Assembly (NCBI GenBank): GCA_026671195.1
Contig: JAPOHD010000065.1
Coordinates: 1 to 64,000 of the forward strand
Origin: Draconibacterium aestuarii
GTDB lineage: Bacteria > Bacteroidota > Bacteroidia > Bacteroidales > Prolixibacteraceae
Direction of reading: 5' to 3'
DNA length: 64,000 nucleotides
In this document: in pieces, positions 26,449 through 35,294 of the stretch
Position numbering within the stretch: the first letter of the stretch is position 1
Layout: every line of letters starts with the position of its first letter
Notes under the pieces: model-generated
The model's database searches: none
The model's input: only the letters and a program-made list of their open reading frames with translations
Told to the model about the DNA's origin: nothing
Made by a program: the position numbers and the translations under genes

Positions 26449-27717
26449 ATGAAACGAATTCATTTTTTTATCCTGCTCATTTCTTCGACACTCTTTTCGT
26501 GTCAGAATGAGGTGAAATTTACTTTTGAAAATCCATTGGAAGTTGATCGTACTGATGAGGTTATTGTGCTAAGTCGTGCTGATTTGGCTGCTAAAATGGA
26601 TTTGGCAGAAGGTAGGCTTCCGGTGTTAAAAAAAGCTGACGGAGAAACAGTACCAAGCCAGGTTGATGATTTAGATGGGGATGGAAAGTGGGATGAACTG
26701 GTTTTGATTGTGGATTTTGAGAAAAATCAAAAATTAGAGCTTTGTGCTGAATTAGTTGCAGAAGAAAGTTATCCGAAATATAAAAAGCGTACCAATCTTC
26801 GTTTGGGAATTGCACAACAAGATGGCTCGTGGAAAGAAGTAGATACTTACAAAGCGATTCCTTATACTGAAGAGTTTAAAATTATTTCGCAAGGCGAAGG
26901 GGTAACCTGGGAAAACGATAAAATCGGATTTCGGGTGTATTTCGATTGTAGAAACGTAAAAGATTTGTTTGGCAAACTTTTGCCGCGAATGGTGGCTGAT
27001 GACGTACACACTCCCGAATTTGGCAGTTACCACGAGTTGGCCGATTGGGGGATGGATGTTTTGCACTGTGGAAGTTCGTTGGGTTCGGGTGGAATTGCAT
27101 TGCTGAAAAACGATTCGCTTTTCCGTGTGGGATCGACAGATGTTTATGAATACAAAAAAATTGTTGAAGGACCGTTTCGTTCGGTTTTTGAATTGCGTTA
27201 CTCCGGTTGGGATGTAGATGGCGAAGATATGGAAGCCGTTGAACGTATTACCATTTATCCCGGGAAATACTGGTTTGAATCGGATGTAACAATTAAAGGA
27301 TGTGCTGACAACGATCAAATAGTAACGGGTATTGTTACCAGCCAATTAAAGGATGAACCTTTTGCTTTTAAAGCAGCCGACTTTCAGTGTATTGGAACAC
27401 ATGGTGTACAATCGTTAAACAATGACGAATTGGGAATGGCAGTGATTGTTCCCAAAGCTGAAGCCGGAAAAATTGACCGAACAAGCGATATCAATTTCTT
27501 TAAACTTGGCTACGAAACAGTAAAAGAAAAAGGTTTTAGCAATATTATTTCTGAAACCTACTACATTGGTCAGAAATGCCAAAGCGGTGTACCTGCAAAA
27601 CATTACTTTTTTTCGGTTTGGGGGCTTGAAAAAGACCAATGGAAAACCGAGAATGGATTTAAAAAATACATAGGAGAAGAAGCTGAGAAGTTATCTGCTC
27701 CGATAGTGAAATTATAG
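26449..27717 (+). CDS. DUF4861 lipoprotein of the uronate operon
   Basis: 422 aa. The signal peptide ends in LFSC (Cys 18), predicting a lipoprotein. The whole mature part resembles DUF4861, a beta-sandwich-rich family that accompanies uronic-acid-containing polysaccharide loci. Seen: an N-terminal FTFENPLEVDRTDEVIVLSR strand region, a central WENDKIGFRVYFDCR segment with a following GSYHELADWGMDVL motif, and conserved His and Asp residues that might form an active site. It follows kduD by 1 bp and so is co-translated with it. Its activity is not known to me; a role on unsaturated or esterified uronides outside the cytoplasm is inferred from context. Confidence 0.78.
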   Translation: MKRIHFFILLISSTLFSCQNEVKFTFENPLEVDRTDEVIVLSRADLAAKMDLAEGRLPVLKKADGETVPSQVDDLDGDGKWDELVLIVDFEKNQKLELCAELVAEESYPKYKKRTNLRLGIAQQDGSWKEVDTYKAIPYTEEFKIISQGEGVTWENDKIGFRVYFDCRNVKDLFGKLLPRMVADDVHTPEFGSYHELADWGMDVLHCGSSLGSGGIALLKNDSLFRVGSTDVYEYKKIVEGPFRSVFELRYSGWDVDGEDMEAVERITIYPGKYWFESDVTIKGCADNDQIVTGIVTSQLKDEPFAFKAADFQCIGTHGVQSLNNDELGMAVIVPKAEAGKIDRTSDINFFKLGYETVKEKGFSNIISETYYIGQKCQSGVPAKHYFFSVWGLEKDQWKTENGFKKYIGEEAEKLSAPIVKL

Positions 27718-27740
27718 ATTAATAGTTGTGGATAAAAAAC

Positions 27741-27774
27741 GGGGGTGTTACGGTGTAGCATCCCCATTTTTTTT
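27741..27774. terminator. Bidirectional terminator between convergent genes
   Basis: GGGGGTG (27741-27747) pairs imperfectly with CATCCCC (27759-27765), followed by a nine-T run on the plus strand. It lies between the DUF4861 gene (plus) and the membrane-protein gene (minus). Confidence 0.8.
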
Positions 27775-27787
27775 ACGGCCTTTTATT

Positions 27788-28615
27788 TCAGATGAAGAAC
27801 AACTGAATCCAACCCTGAATAATTTCTCCGGTTTCCGGATCGAGCTGCGAGCCATACATACTATGTGGAATGGAATAAACCAATAACATTACCACCGATG
27901 CAACTATGGTGAAAACAGGCCTTTCTTTTTTTCTGTTTACTGCAAATGCAAGCACCCAAAATAAAAATGCCACCAGTGTTTTATTATCGGTTAAATCCCA
28001 GGCAAAAGGAACTCCGGCCCAGGCTTCGTCAAATGCATAATATTGAACCCAGGGACCAAAAATCAAACCGCCAAAGAATAATGTAATCAGCGTAATAGTA
28101 GTATAAAATTTAAACTTTGTTTCCTTGAAAATAGCCAAAATACCGGCAAGATTTCCCAGTAACATGGCAATAAACATTAATAATATATGAGGAATTAGAA
28201 TTGCTGGCGGTACTGCTCCTTTATAACGTATAACAACAGGAGTGCCTTCATTTAATTCATAGTTTTTGCCGTTTTTAACCAGTGTGATATAATATTCGTA
28301 TTTTCCGGCAGGAGGCAAATGAGGAAGCTCAGCGGTAAGATTTTCAGTTTCCCGTGTCATTTCAATGGTTGCCCAGTCATCATTGGTCGGAAACTTTTTG
28401 TACTCCACAATTCCGGAAACCTGATTATCGGGAATGTGTAATTCGATTTTACAGTCTTGCTTGCCGCCATGACTGCGAATGAGTTTAAAATCATAGGTCG
28501 TATCATCGATGTTTACAGTTATCTTCTTATCGTAAGTTGGTCCTGTTTTACGTTGATAAATAACTGCGGCCAGAGTAATTATCACAGCCAAAATCCAGTA
28601 GAGTACTTTTTTCAT
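27788..28615 (-). CDS. Membrane protein with beta-sandwich ectodomain and four-helix bundle
   Basis: 275 aa. N-terminal transmembrane helix (1-20), an extracytoplasmic beta-rich domain of about 110 residues (KKITVNIDDTTYDFKLIRSHG... to the YYITLVKNGKNY strand), then four predicted helices (about 139-260). A histidine lies in the first of these (IPHILLMFIAMLLGN) and another near the last (YSIPHSMYG), with FGPWVQYYAFDEAWAGVPF and WDLTDNKTLVAF between. The paired histidines would suit haem b or quinone chemistry, but I see no recognised cytochrome family. It follows the last CxxCH cassette by 88 bp on the same strand and may belong to that system. Confidence 0.6.
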   Translation of the reverse strand: MKKVLYWILAVIITLAAVIYQRKTGPTYDKKITVNIDDTTYDFKLIRSHGGKQDCKIELHIPDNQVSGIVEYKKFPTNDDWATIEMTRETENLTAELPHLPPAGKYEYYITLVKNGKNYELNEGTPVVIRYKGAVPPAILIPHILLMFIAMLLGNLAGILAIFKETKFKFYTTITLITLFFGGLIFGPWVQYYAFDEAWAGVPFAWDLTDNKTLVAFLFWVLAFAVNRKKERPVFTIVASVVMLLVYSIPHSMYGSQLDPETGEIIQGWIQLFFI

Positions 28616-28703
28616 GAATGATTAGTTTAGGTTTACAATTATAAAAAGTTTTTTGTAAAACAATTCATCTATTCTTCTCTATTTCAATTTCCTTCCTGGT
28701 TTA

Positions 28704-30176
28704 TTAGTGTGTGGTTTCAAAAATTGCTTTACCATCTTCTGATTTTTTAGCAACCTTTTCAATGAGGTAAGGTGACACCGCGACCGGTTTTATGGCAAAC
28801 TCCGGAATATTAAACGAGAACAGGAAAGATTTATGAAAATCAGCATCTTTTTGCGGAAGCAGAAATGGCTTTTGTGGAACGCCGTTTTCATCCACATAAG
28901 CAATGTAGGCATTCATAAAAAGACCATCCATTCTGCGGCTGCCAAAAACCAACCATCTCCCGTTCGACGACCACGAATGATAACTTTCCACCTGGTTGCT
29001 GTTTATGGCATCCAAAAGCACATACGACGAATCCTGAAGATTGTACATATACAAATCGGCTTCTTCGTTATATGCCGGGAAATTGCCATAATTCGACTGC
29101 GTTACAATGATGTGTTTCCCATCGGGTGAAATCCGGGGCATAGTAACGCTCTTCCCGGTAAACGCCGATGAAATTAGCGTGTCTACTTTTTCTCCAATTG
29201 TTGCCATTTCAGGATCGAAAGAAACCGAACAGAGGCTGTACTTAATATTTTGAATTTCTTCGGGCATTGGTGCTGCTTTTGCCGTTACAAAGTAGAGTGT
29301 TTTGCCATCGGGTGAAAAACAGGGAAAAGCCTCAAACGCATCTTCAGCAAACAAAAGGGGAGAAGTAAAATATTCGCTTTTCTCCACATCATAAATAACC
29401 ATGTCCGATTCCATGTCGAAAGCATGTGCGCGTTCTGTTCCGAACGACGGAAAAACCTGGCGGACTTTATTGATTGAAAAGGCGATGTATTTCGCCGAAG
29501 GATGCCAGTAAGGGAACGAAACACTTTTAAACGAAGTTGGTTTTTTCGATACAAGTTTTTTCACTACTCCGTCTTTTATGAGAATGGTTCCTGAATTGTT
29601 CTCACGAATATGGAAAACCATATTGTCCGGGTTGTTTGCGGCAAGTGAATGACAGTTCATACACGAATGTGGCATGATGGTATTGTTCAGGAGCGTTTTC
29701 TCCTGAAAACCTGATAACTGTCGTTGGTAAAGCCCCATTTTATTCCACGTTTGGTAACCTGGACTAATTAAGCGGTAAATCAGGTATTCATCAATCGAAT
29801 CGGGTGAAACGAAAAAACGAAACGGCTTATATTTCATCCAGTTATTATTTTCAAAAGCATAAATCGTAAAAGTGATGCTGTCGCCCTTGTTGTTCTCTAA
29901 AAAAGTTGCCCAATCCTTCTTCGGCCAGTCCGACTTGCCTCCTTTAAAACCTTTTTCGAGGCTGCTGTTATTTCCTTTTATGGAAACATAAATTTCATCA
30001 CAATCTTCTTCAACTCTAAAATTCAACGGCGCAATATTGCAGGGGATTGTTGTTCCGTAATTTTCAGGAAATATTTTGGGTAGTTTTCCTGTTTGAGTAA
30101 CGTCAACCGGCTTATTTGTTGTGCAACCAAAAGTTGCCACCAATACGATTAAAAAAAGTAGTTTCAGATTATTCAT
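28704..30176 (-). CDS. CxxCH/TolB-propeller lipoprotein, cassette copy 1
   Basis: 490 aa. I chose the ATG at 30174-30176 because it gives a lipoprotein signal (FLIVLVATFGC, Cys 18); the frame extends upstream. Order: N-terminal beta domain (about 30-125, with IAPLNF), a YRLISPGY..WNKMGLYQRQL linker, the c-type haem motif CMNCH at 172-176 with a conserved HIR 14 residues later, then TolB/PD40-like propeller blades (FWHPS-type, CFSPDGKTLYF, RISPDGKHIIV, SWSSNGRWLVFGSRR). Its start overlaps the end of the membrane-protein gene by 8 bp, so the two are translationally coupled. Paralogous to 31982-33442 and 35295-36746. Probably an envelope c-type cytochrome; its redox partner is unknown. Confidence 0.75.
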   Translation of the reverse strand: MNNLKLLFLIVLVATFGCTTNKPVDVTQTGKLPKIFPENYGTTIPCNIAPLNFRVEEDCDEIYVSIKGNNSSLEKGFKGGKSDWPKKDWATFLENNKGDSITFTIYAFENNNWMKYKPFRFFVSPDSIDEYLIYRLISPGYQTWNKMGLYQRQLSGFQEKTLLNNTIMPHSCMNCHSLAANNPDNMVFHIRENNSGTILIKDGVVKKLVSKKPTSFKSVSFPYWHPSAKYIAFSINKVRQVFPSFGTERAHAFDMESDMVIYDVEKSEYFTSPLLFAEDAFEAFPCFSPDGKTLYFVTAKAAPMPEEIQNIKYSLCSVSFDPEMATIGEKVDTLISSAFTGKSVTMPRISPDGKHIIVTQSNYGNFPAYNEEADLYMYNLQDSSYVLLDAINSNQVESYHSWSSNGRWLVFGSRRMDGLFMNAYIAYVDENGVPQKPFLLPQKDADFHKSFLFSFNIPEFAIKPVAVSPYLIEKVAKKSEDGKAIFETTH

Positions 30177-31971
30177 TTTCCAATTCAGTAAAATGTACAT
30201 AATACCAGTAAGTTTTTCCAAATGCTTTTCCCATTTCGTCTGGTTTTTTGCTGCCTCCCTGCTGAAATGCTTTTGCATACTTGTTTAAACGCAGCCTAAC
30301 TTCGTTGCTTATTTTGTACTGATTTAAGTTCTCCGGAACTTCGTTGAAAAGCGTTTTTATATACACCAGCGCTTCCTGAAAAACCAATGGTAATTCATGG
30401 TAGCCCATTGTTTTTACGAGGGGAAGATAATTTAGGAATTCGTCAAAATCCTTTTGCAATAAATACCATGACATTATATATTCGTATGCCATTTTATTTT
30501 GTGGATTACTGCGAAGCAAGGCAATTAAAGCGAGGTCAATTTGATCGTAATTAAAGTAGAAATCGTCTTTTACGCGATTGTTTCTGATATCTCCCCAAAC
30601 CTGGTGGTCGTTAATTTTCTCTTCATCACGAATGTATTTTTGAGCTTCGTTTGCCCATTTTCGGTAAAAGAGTGTTTGTTCCAGTGCATGTAAATATTTG
30701 GCTGCAACATCGTATTGACCGTCAATAATACAGTTTTCGGCGTAACGTTTTATCATGCGCACAGGAGATCTTCCATCGGGTGTCGATTCAAGGGTTTCAA
30801 TACACAGCATCTTCGAAAAATTAGTTAACCCAAGGTAGAAATAAGGCTCGTTGGCAATTAACGGAGCCATTCCACGTATATTGAAAGGAATAAAAAGATC
30901 GTTGATTTCCGGACTAAAAGAAAACAGCTTGCTGCTCAACTGTTCGGTTTTTCCGAGAGCAAGCGTGAGTGCCAGTTTCCCTTTTTCCCCGGTTGGTGTT
31001 TCTTGTTCAGCCAGATTTATAATTTTTGCCCAATTCGCCTGCGTCACCAGGTTTTCATATTGTATCTCTATTTCTTCTTCAAAATCAGCCAGATGATATA
31101 ATCCGAAACCGAATCCGAAAAACAACAGGATACCCAACACAGGTTGCAGAATTTTTCTATTATTAAACGAGACAAGGCCATCTGCAAATCCGTGAAAGAG
31201 AAGAATCGCGGGTAGCGATAGAAATATTAAAAGCAGGGGAGTAGGCAGCATTGGACTGAATTGATAGTAGGCAGAGGAAATAAAACTACTGAGCAGTGTA
31301 TCGATAAGTACAAATTTGTGAAAGAATAAAGGTGTTACAATTCCAATCAACACGTAACCACTGATTATCATCCAACTATTTGGCAGGTCCTCAAGGTTGC
31401 CTGCCTTTTTGAATCGAATAAATAATTCAATAAGAACAATTGATAAGGCAAATGAAATGTAAGTTCCTCCCAGCATCCAGTAGCATAGAACAATTAATAT
31501 GAACCCGGAAATCATTCTTTTAACCGGGGCCATTTGTTTCAGGTAGAAAACTACTCCCCAAACAGAAAGAGCAACTGCAATGGCACCCGATAATTTGAAG
31601 TAGATATTCAGCAGTAACAAATTGTATCCCATGGCCGGCACAAAGGCAAGTAAATATATTTTGCTATTGAAAAACCGGGACAAAACTTTTTGCGATGCAT
31701 AACTAACTTGATAAATAAAAAATGTGGTAAAAAGAACAGCGGCCCATGTAAACCTGAAAAACTGGGTAAAAAACTCTCCCAAATATATTACAAATCCTCC
31801 CTGATAAGACAGATGTTCTTTCAGGTAGTCAAACGAGAGAAGAAACAACTGCATTTGCTCTTTTTGCACCAAATGATTGGAATAAAAGAATCCCCAGAAT
31901 ACAAGCAAAACTACAAAAAACAGCAGGTTCGCGAGTCTTGAGAGTTGGGTCTGATAATTTAATTCGTTCAT
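30169..31971 (-). CDS. DUF6057-like polytopic membrane protein, cassette copy 1
   Basis: 600 aa from the ATG at 31969-31971; an upstream in-frame start would overlap the preceding gene. About 9-10 hydrophobic helices occupy residues 12-310, beginning with LLFFVVLLVFWGFFYSNHL and a conserved QKEQMQLFLLSFDYL. A soluble helical, TPR-like region follows (about 320-600; MIKRYAENCIIDGQYDVAAKYLHALEQTLFYRKW), with the terminal signature FGKTYWYYVHF. The same build and C-terminal signature occur in the proteins at 33494-35272 and 36749-38476. I place it in the family I know as DUF6057; the function is undescribed. It is always encoded directly before a CxxCH lipoprotein. Confidence 0.68.
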   Translation of the reverse strand: MNELNYQTQLSRLANLLFFVVLLVFWGFFYSNHLVQKEQMQLFLLSFDYLKEHLSYQGGFVIYLGEFFTQFFRFTWAAVLFTTFFIYQVSYASQKVLSRFFNSKIYLLAFVPAMGYNLLLLNIYFKLSGAIAVALSVWGVVFYLKQMAPVKRMISGFILIVLCYWMLGGTYISFALSIVLIELFIRFKKAGNLEDLPNSWMIISGYVLIGIVTPLFFHKFVLIDTLLSSFISSAYYQFSPMLPTPLLLIFLSLPAILLFHGFADGLVSFNNRKILQPVLGILLFFGFGFGLYHLADFEEEIEIQYENLVTQANWAKIINLAEQETPTGEKGKLALTLALGKTEQLSSKLFSFSPEINDLFIPFNIRGMAPLIANEPYFYLGLTNFSKMLCIETLESTPDGRSPVRMIKRYAENCIIDGQYDVAAKYLHALEQTLFYRKWANEAQKYIRDEEKINDHQVWGDIRNNRVKDDFYFNYDQIDLALIALLRSNPQNKMAYEYIMSWYLLQKDFDEFLNYLPLVKTMGYHELPLVFQEALVYIKTLFNEVPENLNQYKISNEVRLRLNKYAKAFQQGGSKKPDEMGKAFGKTYWYYVHFTELENE

Positions 31972-31981
31972 GCCTGTTGTT

Positions 31982-33442
31982 TTATTCCCTTTGAGTAACG
32001 TTTGTTCCCGACGTGTTGGCAAGGTGCTCCACTGTGCGTAAATCGAGATCTACTTTTTTATTTATAAACTCGGGTATATTGTACGAAAACAGGAGTTGTT
32101 CGTAATAATCGGTATTTTTTTGAGGCAATAAAAACGGTTTGCCGACAGTGCCGTTTTCATCGATATGGGCAATAAAGGGGCGTGTATACAAGCCGTTTAA
32201 CCGGCGACTGCTAAATACAAACCAGCGCGAATTCGACGACCACGAATGGTAACTTTCGGTATCGTCGCTGTTGGCTGCATCCATTACTTTTACCTCTCCC
32301 GTTTTTACATCAATCAGGTACAAATCTGCCTCTTTGTGCCAGATCGAGAAATTTCCGTAATCAATCAGTGTAAACATGATGTACTTGCCATCGGGTGAAG
32401 GACGTGGAAAAGTTACACTCTTATCGATTGCTGAGGCATGGAAAAGTGTATCAATTTTGTCACCAAAAGTGGCGCTTTCCGGGTCGAAAGTTATGCTGCA
32501 CAAATTGTACCTGACCTCGTTGTATTTTGCCGGCATTTCTTTGGCTTCGGCCGCACAAAAATACAAGGTGCGGCCATTGGGCGAAAACGACGGAAAGGTT
32601 TCAAAAGTGCTGTCCTGCATTAGTTTAGCATTGAATAGTGTTTCGTTATTGTTTACGTCGTAAACAATAATATCCGATGCCGCATCGATTACTTCCACAC
32701 GTTTGGCTTTTGATTCATGAAAGACCTGTTTGGTTTTATTTACCGAATAGGTAATAAAATTACCCGACGGATGCCAGAAAGGATATACAAAGTTGGAGAT
32801 CGTTTTTGGTGTTTTTGTGTTCAGTAATTTCATATCGTCACCGGAGGCTATAATTGTTCCTCCTTTTTTGCCCCTGATGTGAAGACTCATATCATCGGGA
32901 TCGGTTAAGCGAAACGAATGGCAGTTTACACAACTTCCGGAGAGCAAGGTATTTTCAATAATCGCATCTTGTTTATAGTTGGAGAGCTTACGCTGGTAAA
33001 TTCCCATTTTGCTGTAAACTTCGTATCCGGGTGCAATTAAACGGTATACCAAGCCATGATCAATGGGATCGTTGCTTACAAAAATTGAAAAAGGAGCGTA
33101 TCGAATCCATTTGTTTTTTTGTTTTGCGGAAACGGTGATCTGAATTTTCTTTCCTCTGTTTTCTTCTAAAATATCGGTCCATTTCTTTGTGGAGATTTCA
33201 ATCTGTTTTTTTCCTTGGAGATGAATGGTTTTGTTGGCACTCCCTTCAATCACTACATCCATTTTCGAGAATTCATCTTTCATTTTAAAATTCAGCGGAG
33301 CAATAGTTGCAGGAACCGTAACATCCGTATAATCCGGAAATATGGACGGTTTTTCGTGTTTAACCTCATCTGGTGTTATTTTTTGTTTGCACGAAACAAC
33401 TGTCAGTGTTAAAATCAAAAGTGAAATTAGTAATCGGTACAT
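31982..33442 (-). CDS. CxxCH/TolB-propeller lipoprotein, cassette copy 2
   Basis: 486 aa from the ATG at 33440-33442, which gives the lipoprotein signal LLISLLILTLTVVSC (Cys 18). Same domain order as copy 1: N-terminal beta domain with IAPLNF (47-52), linker YRLIAPGYEVYSKMGIYQRKL, haem motif CVNCH (171-175) followed by LHIRG, then propeller blades (FWHPSGNFITYS, SFSPNGRTLYFCAA, RPSPDGKYIMFT, SWSSNSRWFVFSSRR). It ends with LLPQKNTDYYEQLLFSYNIPEF, a motif shared by all three. It lies 10 bp before the next membrane-protein start. Confidence 0.75.
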   Translation of the reverse strand: MYRLLISLLILTLTVVSCKQKITPDEVKHEKPSIFPDYTDVTVPATIAPLNFKMKDEFSKMDVVIEGSANKTIHLQGKKQIEISTKKWTDILEENRGKKIQITVSAKQKNKWIRYAPFSIFVSNDPIDHGLVYRLIAPGYEVYSKMGIYQRKLSNYKQDAIIENTLLSGSCVNCHSFRLTDPDDMSLHIRGKKGGTIIASGDDMKLLNTKTPKTISNFVYPFWHPSGNFITYSVNKTKQVFHESKAKRVEVIDAASDIIVYDVNNNETLFNAKLMQDSTFETFPSFSPNGRTLYFCAAEAKEMPAKYNEVRYNLCSITFDPESATFGDKIDTLFHASAIDKSVTFPRPSPDGKYIMFTLIDYGNFSIWHKEADLYLIDVKTGEVKVMDAANSDDTESYHSWSSNSRWFVFSSRRLNGLYTRPFIAHIDENGTVGKPFLLPQKNTDYYEQLLFSYNIPEFINKKVDLDLRTVEHLANTSGTNVTQRE

Positions 33443-33493
33443 ATTTCTTTGTTTTGGTGTTTTGGTCTTCAATTAAATAATTTGCTTTTTCTG

Positions 33494-35272
33494 CTATTTA
33501 TTGAAATGCAGATAATACCAGTAGGTATCGCCAAAATCTTTGTTCAGCGATTTCGCATCGCGTGTTGTGCTGTATATTCGTTTGTAATTGTGCAAACGTT
33601 TTGTGGCCTCGTCACTTACAGGGTACGAAATCTTTTTGGTTGGATCGTTGTTGGTGAGTTCCCAGATATAAATAAGTGCTTCCTGGTAGGTTTTGGGAAT
33701 TACCTTGTAGTCCAATGATTTCGATAGAGGATAAAAATTTACAAAATGCTGTAAGTCTTTGTTTAGCAGGCAGATTGCCATTAAATAATCAAACGCCATT
33801 TGGTTTTCCGGGTTGTGTGTAAACAACAAACCCAGCATGTTTTCTTTTTCTGCTTCACTAAAAAGAAAGTCTTTGTCAATTCGCACTTTACGTAACCAGC
33901 CCCATTCAATGTGTTCTGAAATTAAGCTCTCATCTTTAATTTGTTCCAGCGTATGCTTTGCCCAGGAGCGGTAATACAATGTTTTTTTCAGAATATTTAA
34001 ATACTTTTTTGCCACCTCGTAATCGCCGTTAATGATATTGGTTTCGGCCAGACGTTTTATGGTTCGTGCACTTTTTTGATAGTCAGGGAGGGCTTCCATG
34101 GCCTCAAACGCAAAACGTTGAGCAGTATTTACCAAGCCCAAATGATAGTACACTTCGCCTGCCATCATCGGGATGGTAAAGTCACGTATGAAATCGGGAA
34201 TAAGGCCGGCGGTTCCATTTTGGTAATACGAAAACATTTGGTTGGATAGCAGATCCTGTTTTGCCAGTGCAAGATTTAAACAAGTTACCGAAAGCGGACT
34301 GGTTGGATTGCTTTTATCGGCCAATGCAATTATACGATCCCATTTTCGCATCCGGGTATGAAAATCGTAGGCCATTACTTCTTCTTTTGAAAAATCAGCA
34401 GAATTGCGAATAAATGAGAAACCTCCGACCCCAATAATTACAAGCTGTACAAACAAGATATAGTGTGTTTTTGGGATACTGATTTTTTTAGAAAAAAAAT
34501 AAAGCAATAAAGGAATAAAAAAGATTAGTAAGGCAACGATTCCCACTGACAAGGGAACATTTACGGGGTAGCGGAAATAATTTACACCAACCCAAAATTT
34601 GCCCATGGGATATTGTAAAAAAATGGCTTTTGCAATTAATGGCAGAATCAGTGATAAAACCGTAATGGCGGCAGAGAATACTAAAACCTGTTTTTTGTCA
34701 ATCTCATTTTTAATGAGTTCGTTTGCAATTGTAAACAAAGTAAAAAACAAAAAGGCTCCACCAATACCCCAGTATAAAACAGGGATCAAAAAGAGGGCTG
34801 AAACAATTCTCCATTTGGTTGAATTTATTCGAATGTAACCGTTTATTGATGCTGCCAACAACAGCATGGCAATCATTCCTCCGGCAAGGTAATTTTCGTC
34901 GCAAAACAAATTCCAGTATAACAACGATGGAACAAATGTGATTGGAATCCAGAATGATTTTGCTTCCAATTTTTGAGAAGCGGAATAAATGACCCGCTGC
35001 AAAAAGGTTAAAATAAATGCAATAATAAGTGCTCCTATTTTACTGTAGAAATAGAACTGGGTGACAAAAGTTCCCAGATAATTCGCTATCCCGCCAGGTT
35101 TGCCAAAGAAATCCAGAAAATAGTCGGACGTATACAAAAACAGCTGATACTGTTCCTGGTAATTCAGGTGAAAGGGATACAGAAAAGCGAAGAACACAAA
35201 AACCACAGCTCCAAAAATCAGAGAAAGAAAGGTATCAAGACTTATTATTTTTGAAAGATCAAACTTCTTCAT
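33494..35272 (-). CDS. DUF6057-like polytopic membrane protein, cassette copy 2
   Basis: 592 aa. Multiple helices over residues 15-310 (VVFVFFAFLYPFHLNYQEQYQLFLYTSDYFLDFF at the start, corresponding to the QKEQ region of copy 1), then a soluble helical half with TIKRLAETNIINGDYEVAKKYLNILKKTLYYRSW and the terminal FGDTYWYYLHFNK. Gene order is conserved: it follows the third CxxCH lipoprotein gene by 22 bp and precedes the second by 51 bp. Function not recognised; the tight pairing suggests a complex in the inner membrane with the lipoprotein. Confidence 0.68.
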   Translation of the reverse strand: MKKFDLSKIISLDTFLSLIFGAVVFVFFAFLYPFHLNYQEQYQLFLYTSDYFLDFFGKPGGIANYLGTFVTQFYFYSKIGALIIAFILTFLQRVIYSASQKLEAKSFWIPITFVPSLLYWNLFCDENYLAGGMIAMLLLAASINGYIRINSTKWRIVSALFLIPVLYWGIGGAFLFFTLFTIANELIKNEIDKKQVLVFSAAITVLSLILPLIAKAIFLQYPMGKFWVGVNYFRYPVNVPLSVGIVALLIFFIPLLLYFFSKKISIPKTHYILFVQLVIIGVGGFSFIRNSADFSKEEVMAYDFHTRMRKWDRIIALADKSNPTSPLSVTCLNLALAKQDLLSNQMFSYYQNGTAGLIPDFIRDFTIPMMAGEVYYHLGLVNTAQRFAFEAMEALPDYQKSARTIKRLAETNIINGDYEVAKKYLNILKKTLYYRSWAKHTLEQIKDESLISEHIEWGWLRKVRIDKDFLFSEAEKENMLGLLFTHNPENQMAFDYLMAICLLNKDLQHFVNFYPLSKSLDYKVIPKTYQEALIYIWELTNNDPTKKISYPVSDEATKRLHNYKRIYSTTRDAKSLNKDFGDTYWYYLHFNK

Positions 35273-35294
35273 TATTCTTTTCGTTGTTATTCGT

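Noticed and set aside
26752-27345. 197-aa frame opposite the DUF4861 gene
   Set aside because: Antisense to a well-supported lipoprotein gene; composition is typical of a reverse-strand shadow.
28704-30176. True TolB of the Tol-Pal system
   Set aside because: The lipobox, the CxxCH insertion, three copies, and absence of tolA/tolQ/tolR/pal neighbours argue against it; only the blade pattern is TolB-like.
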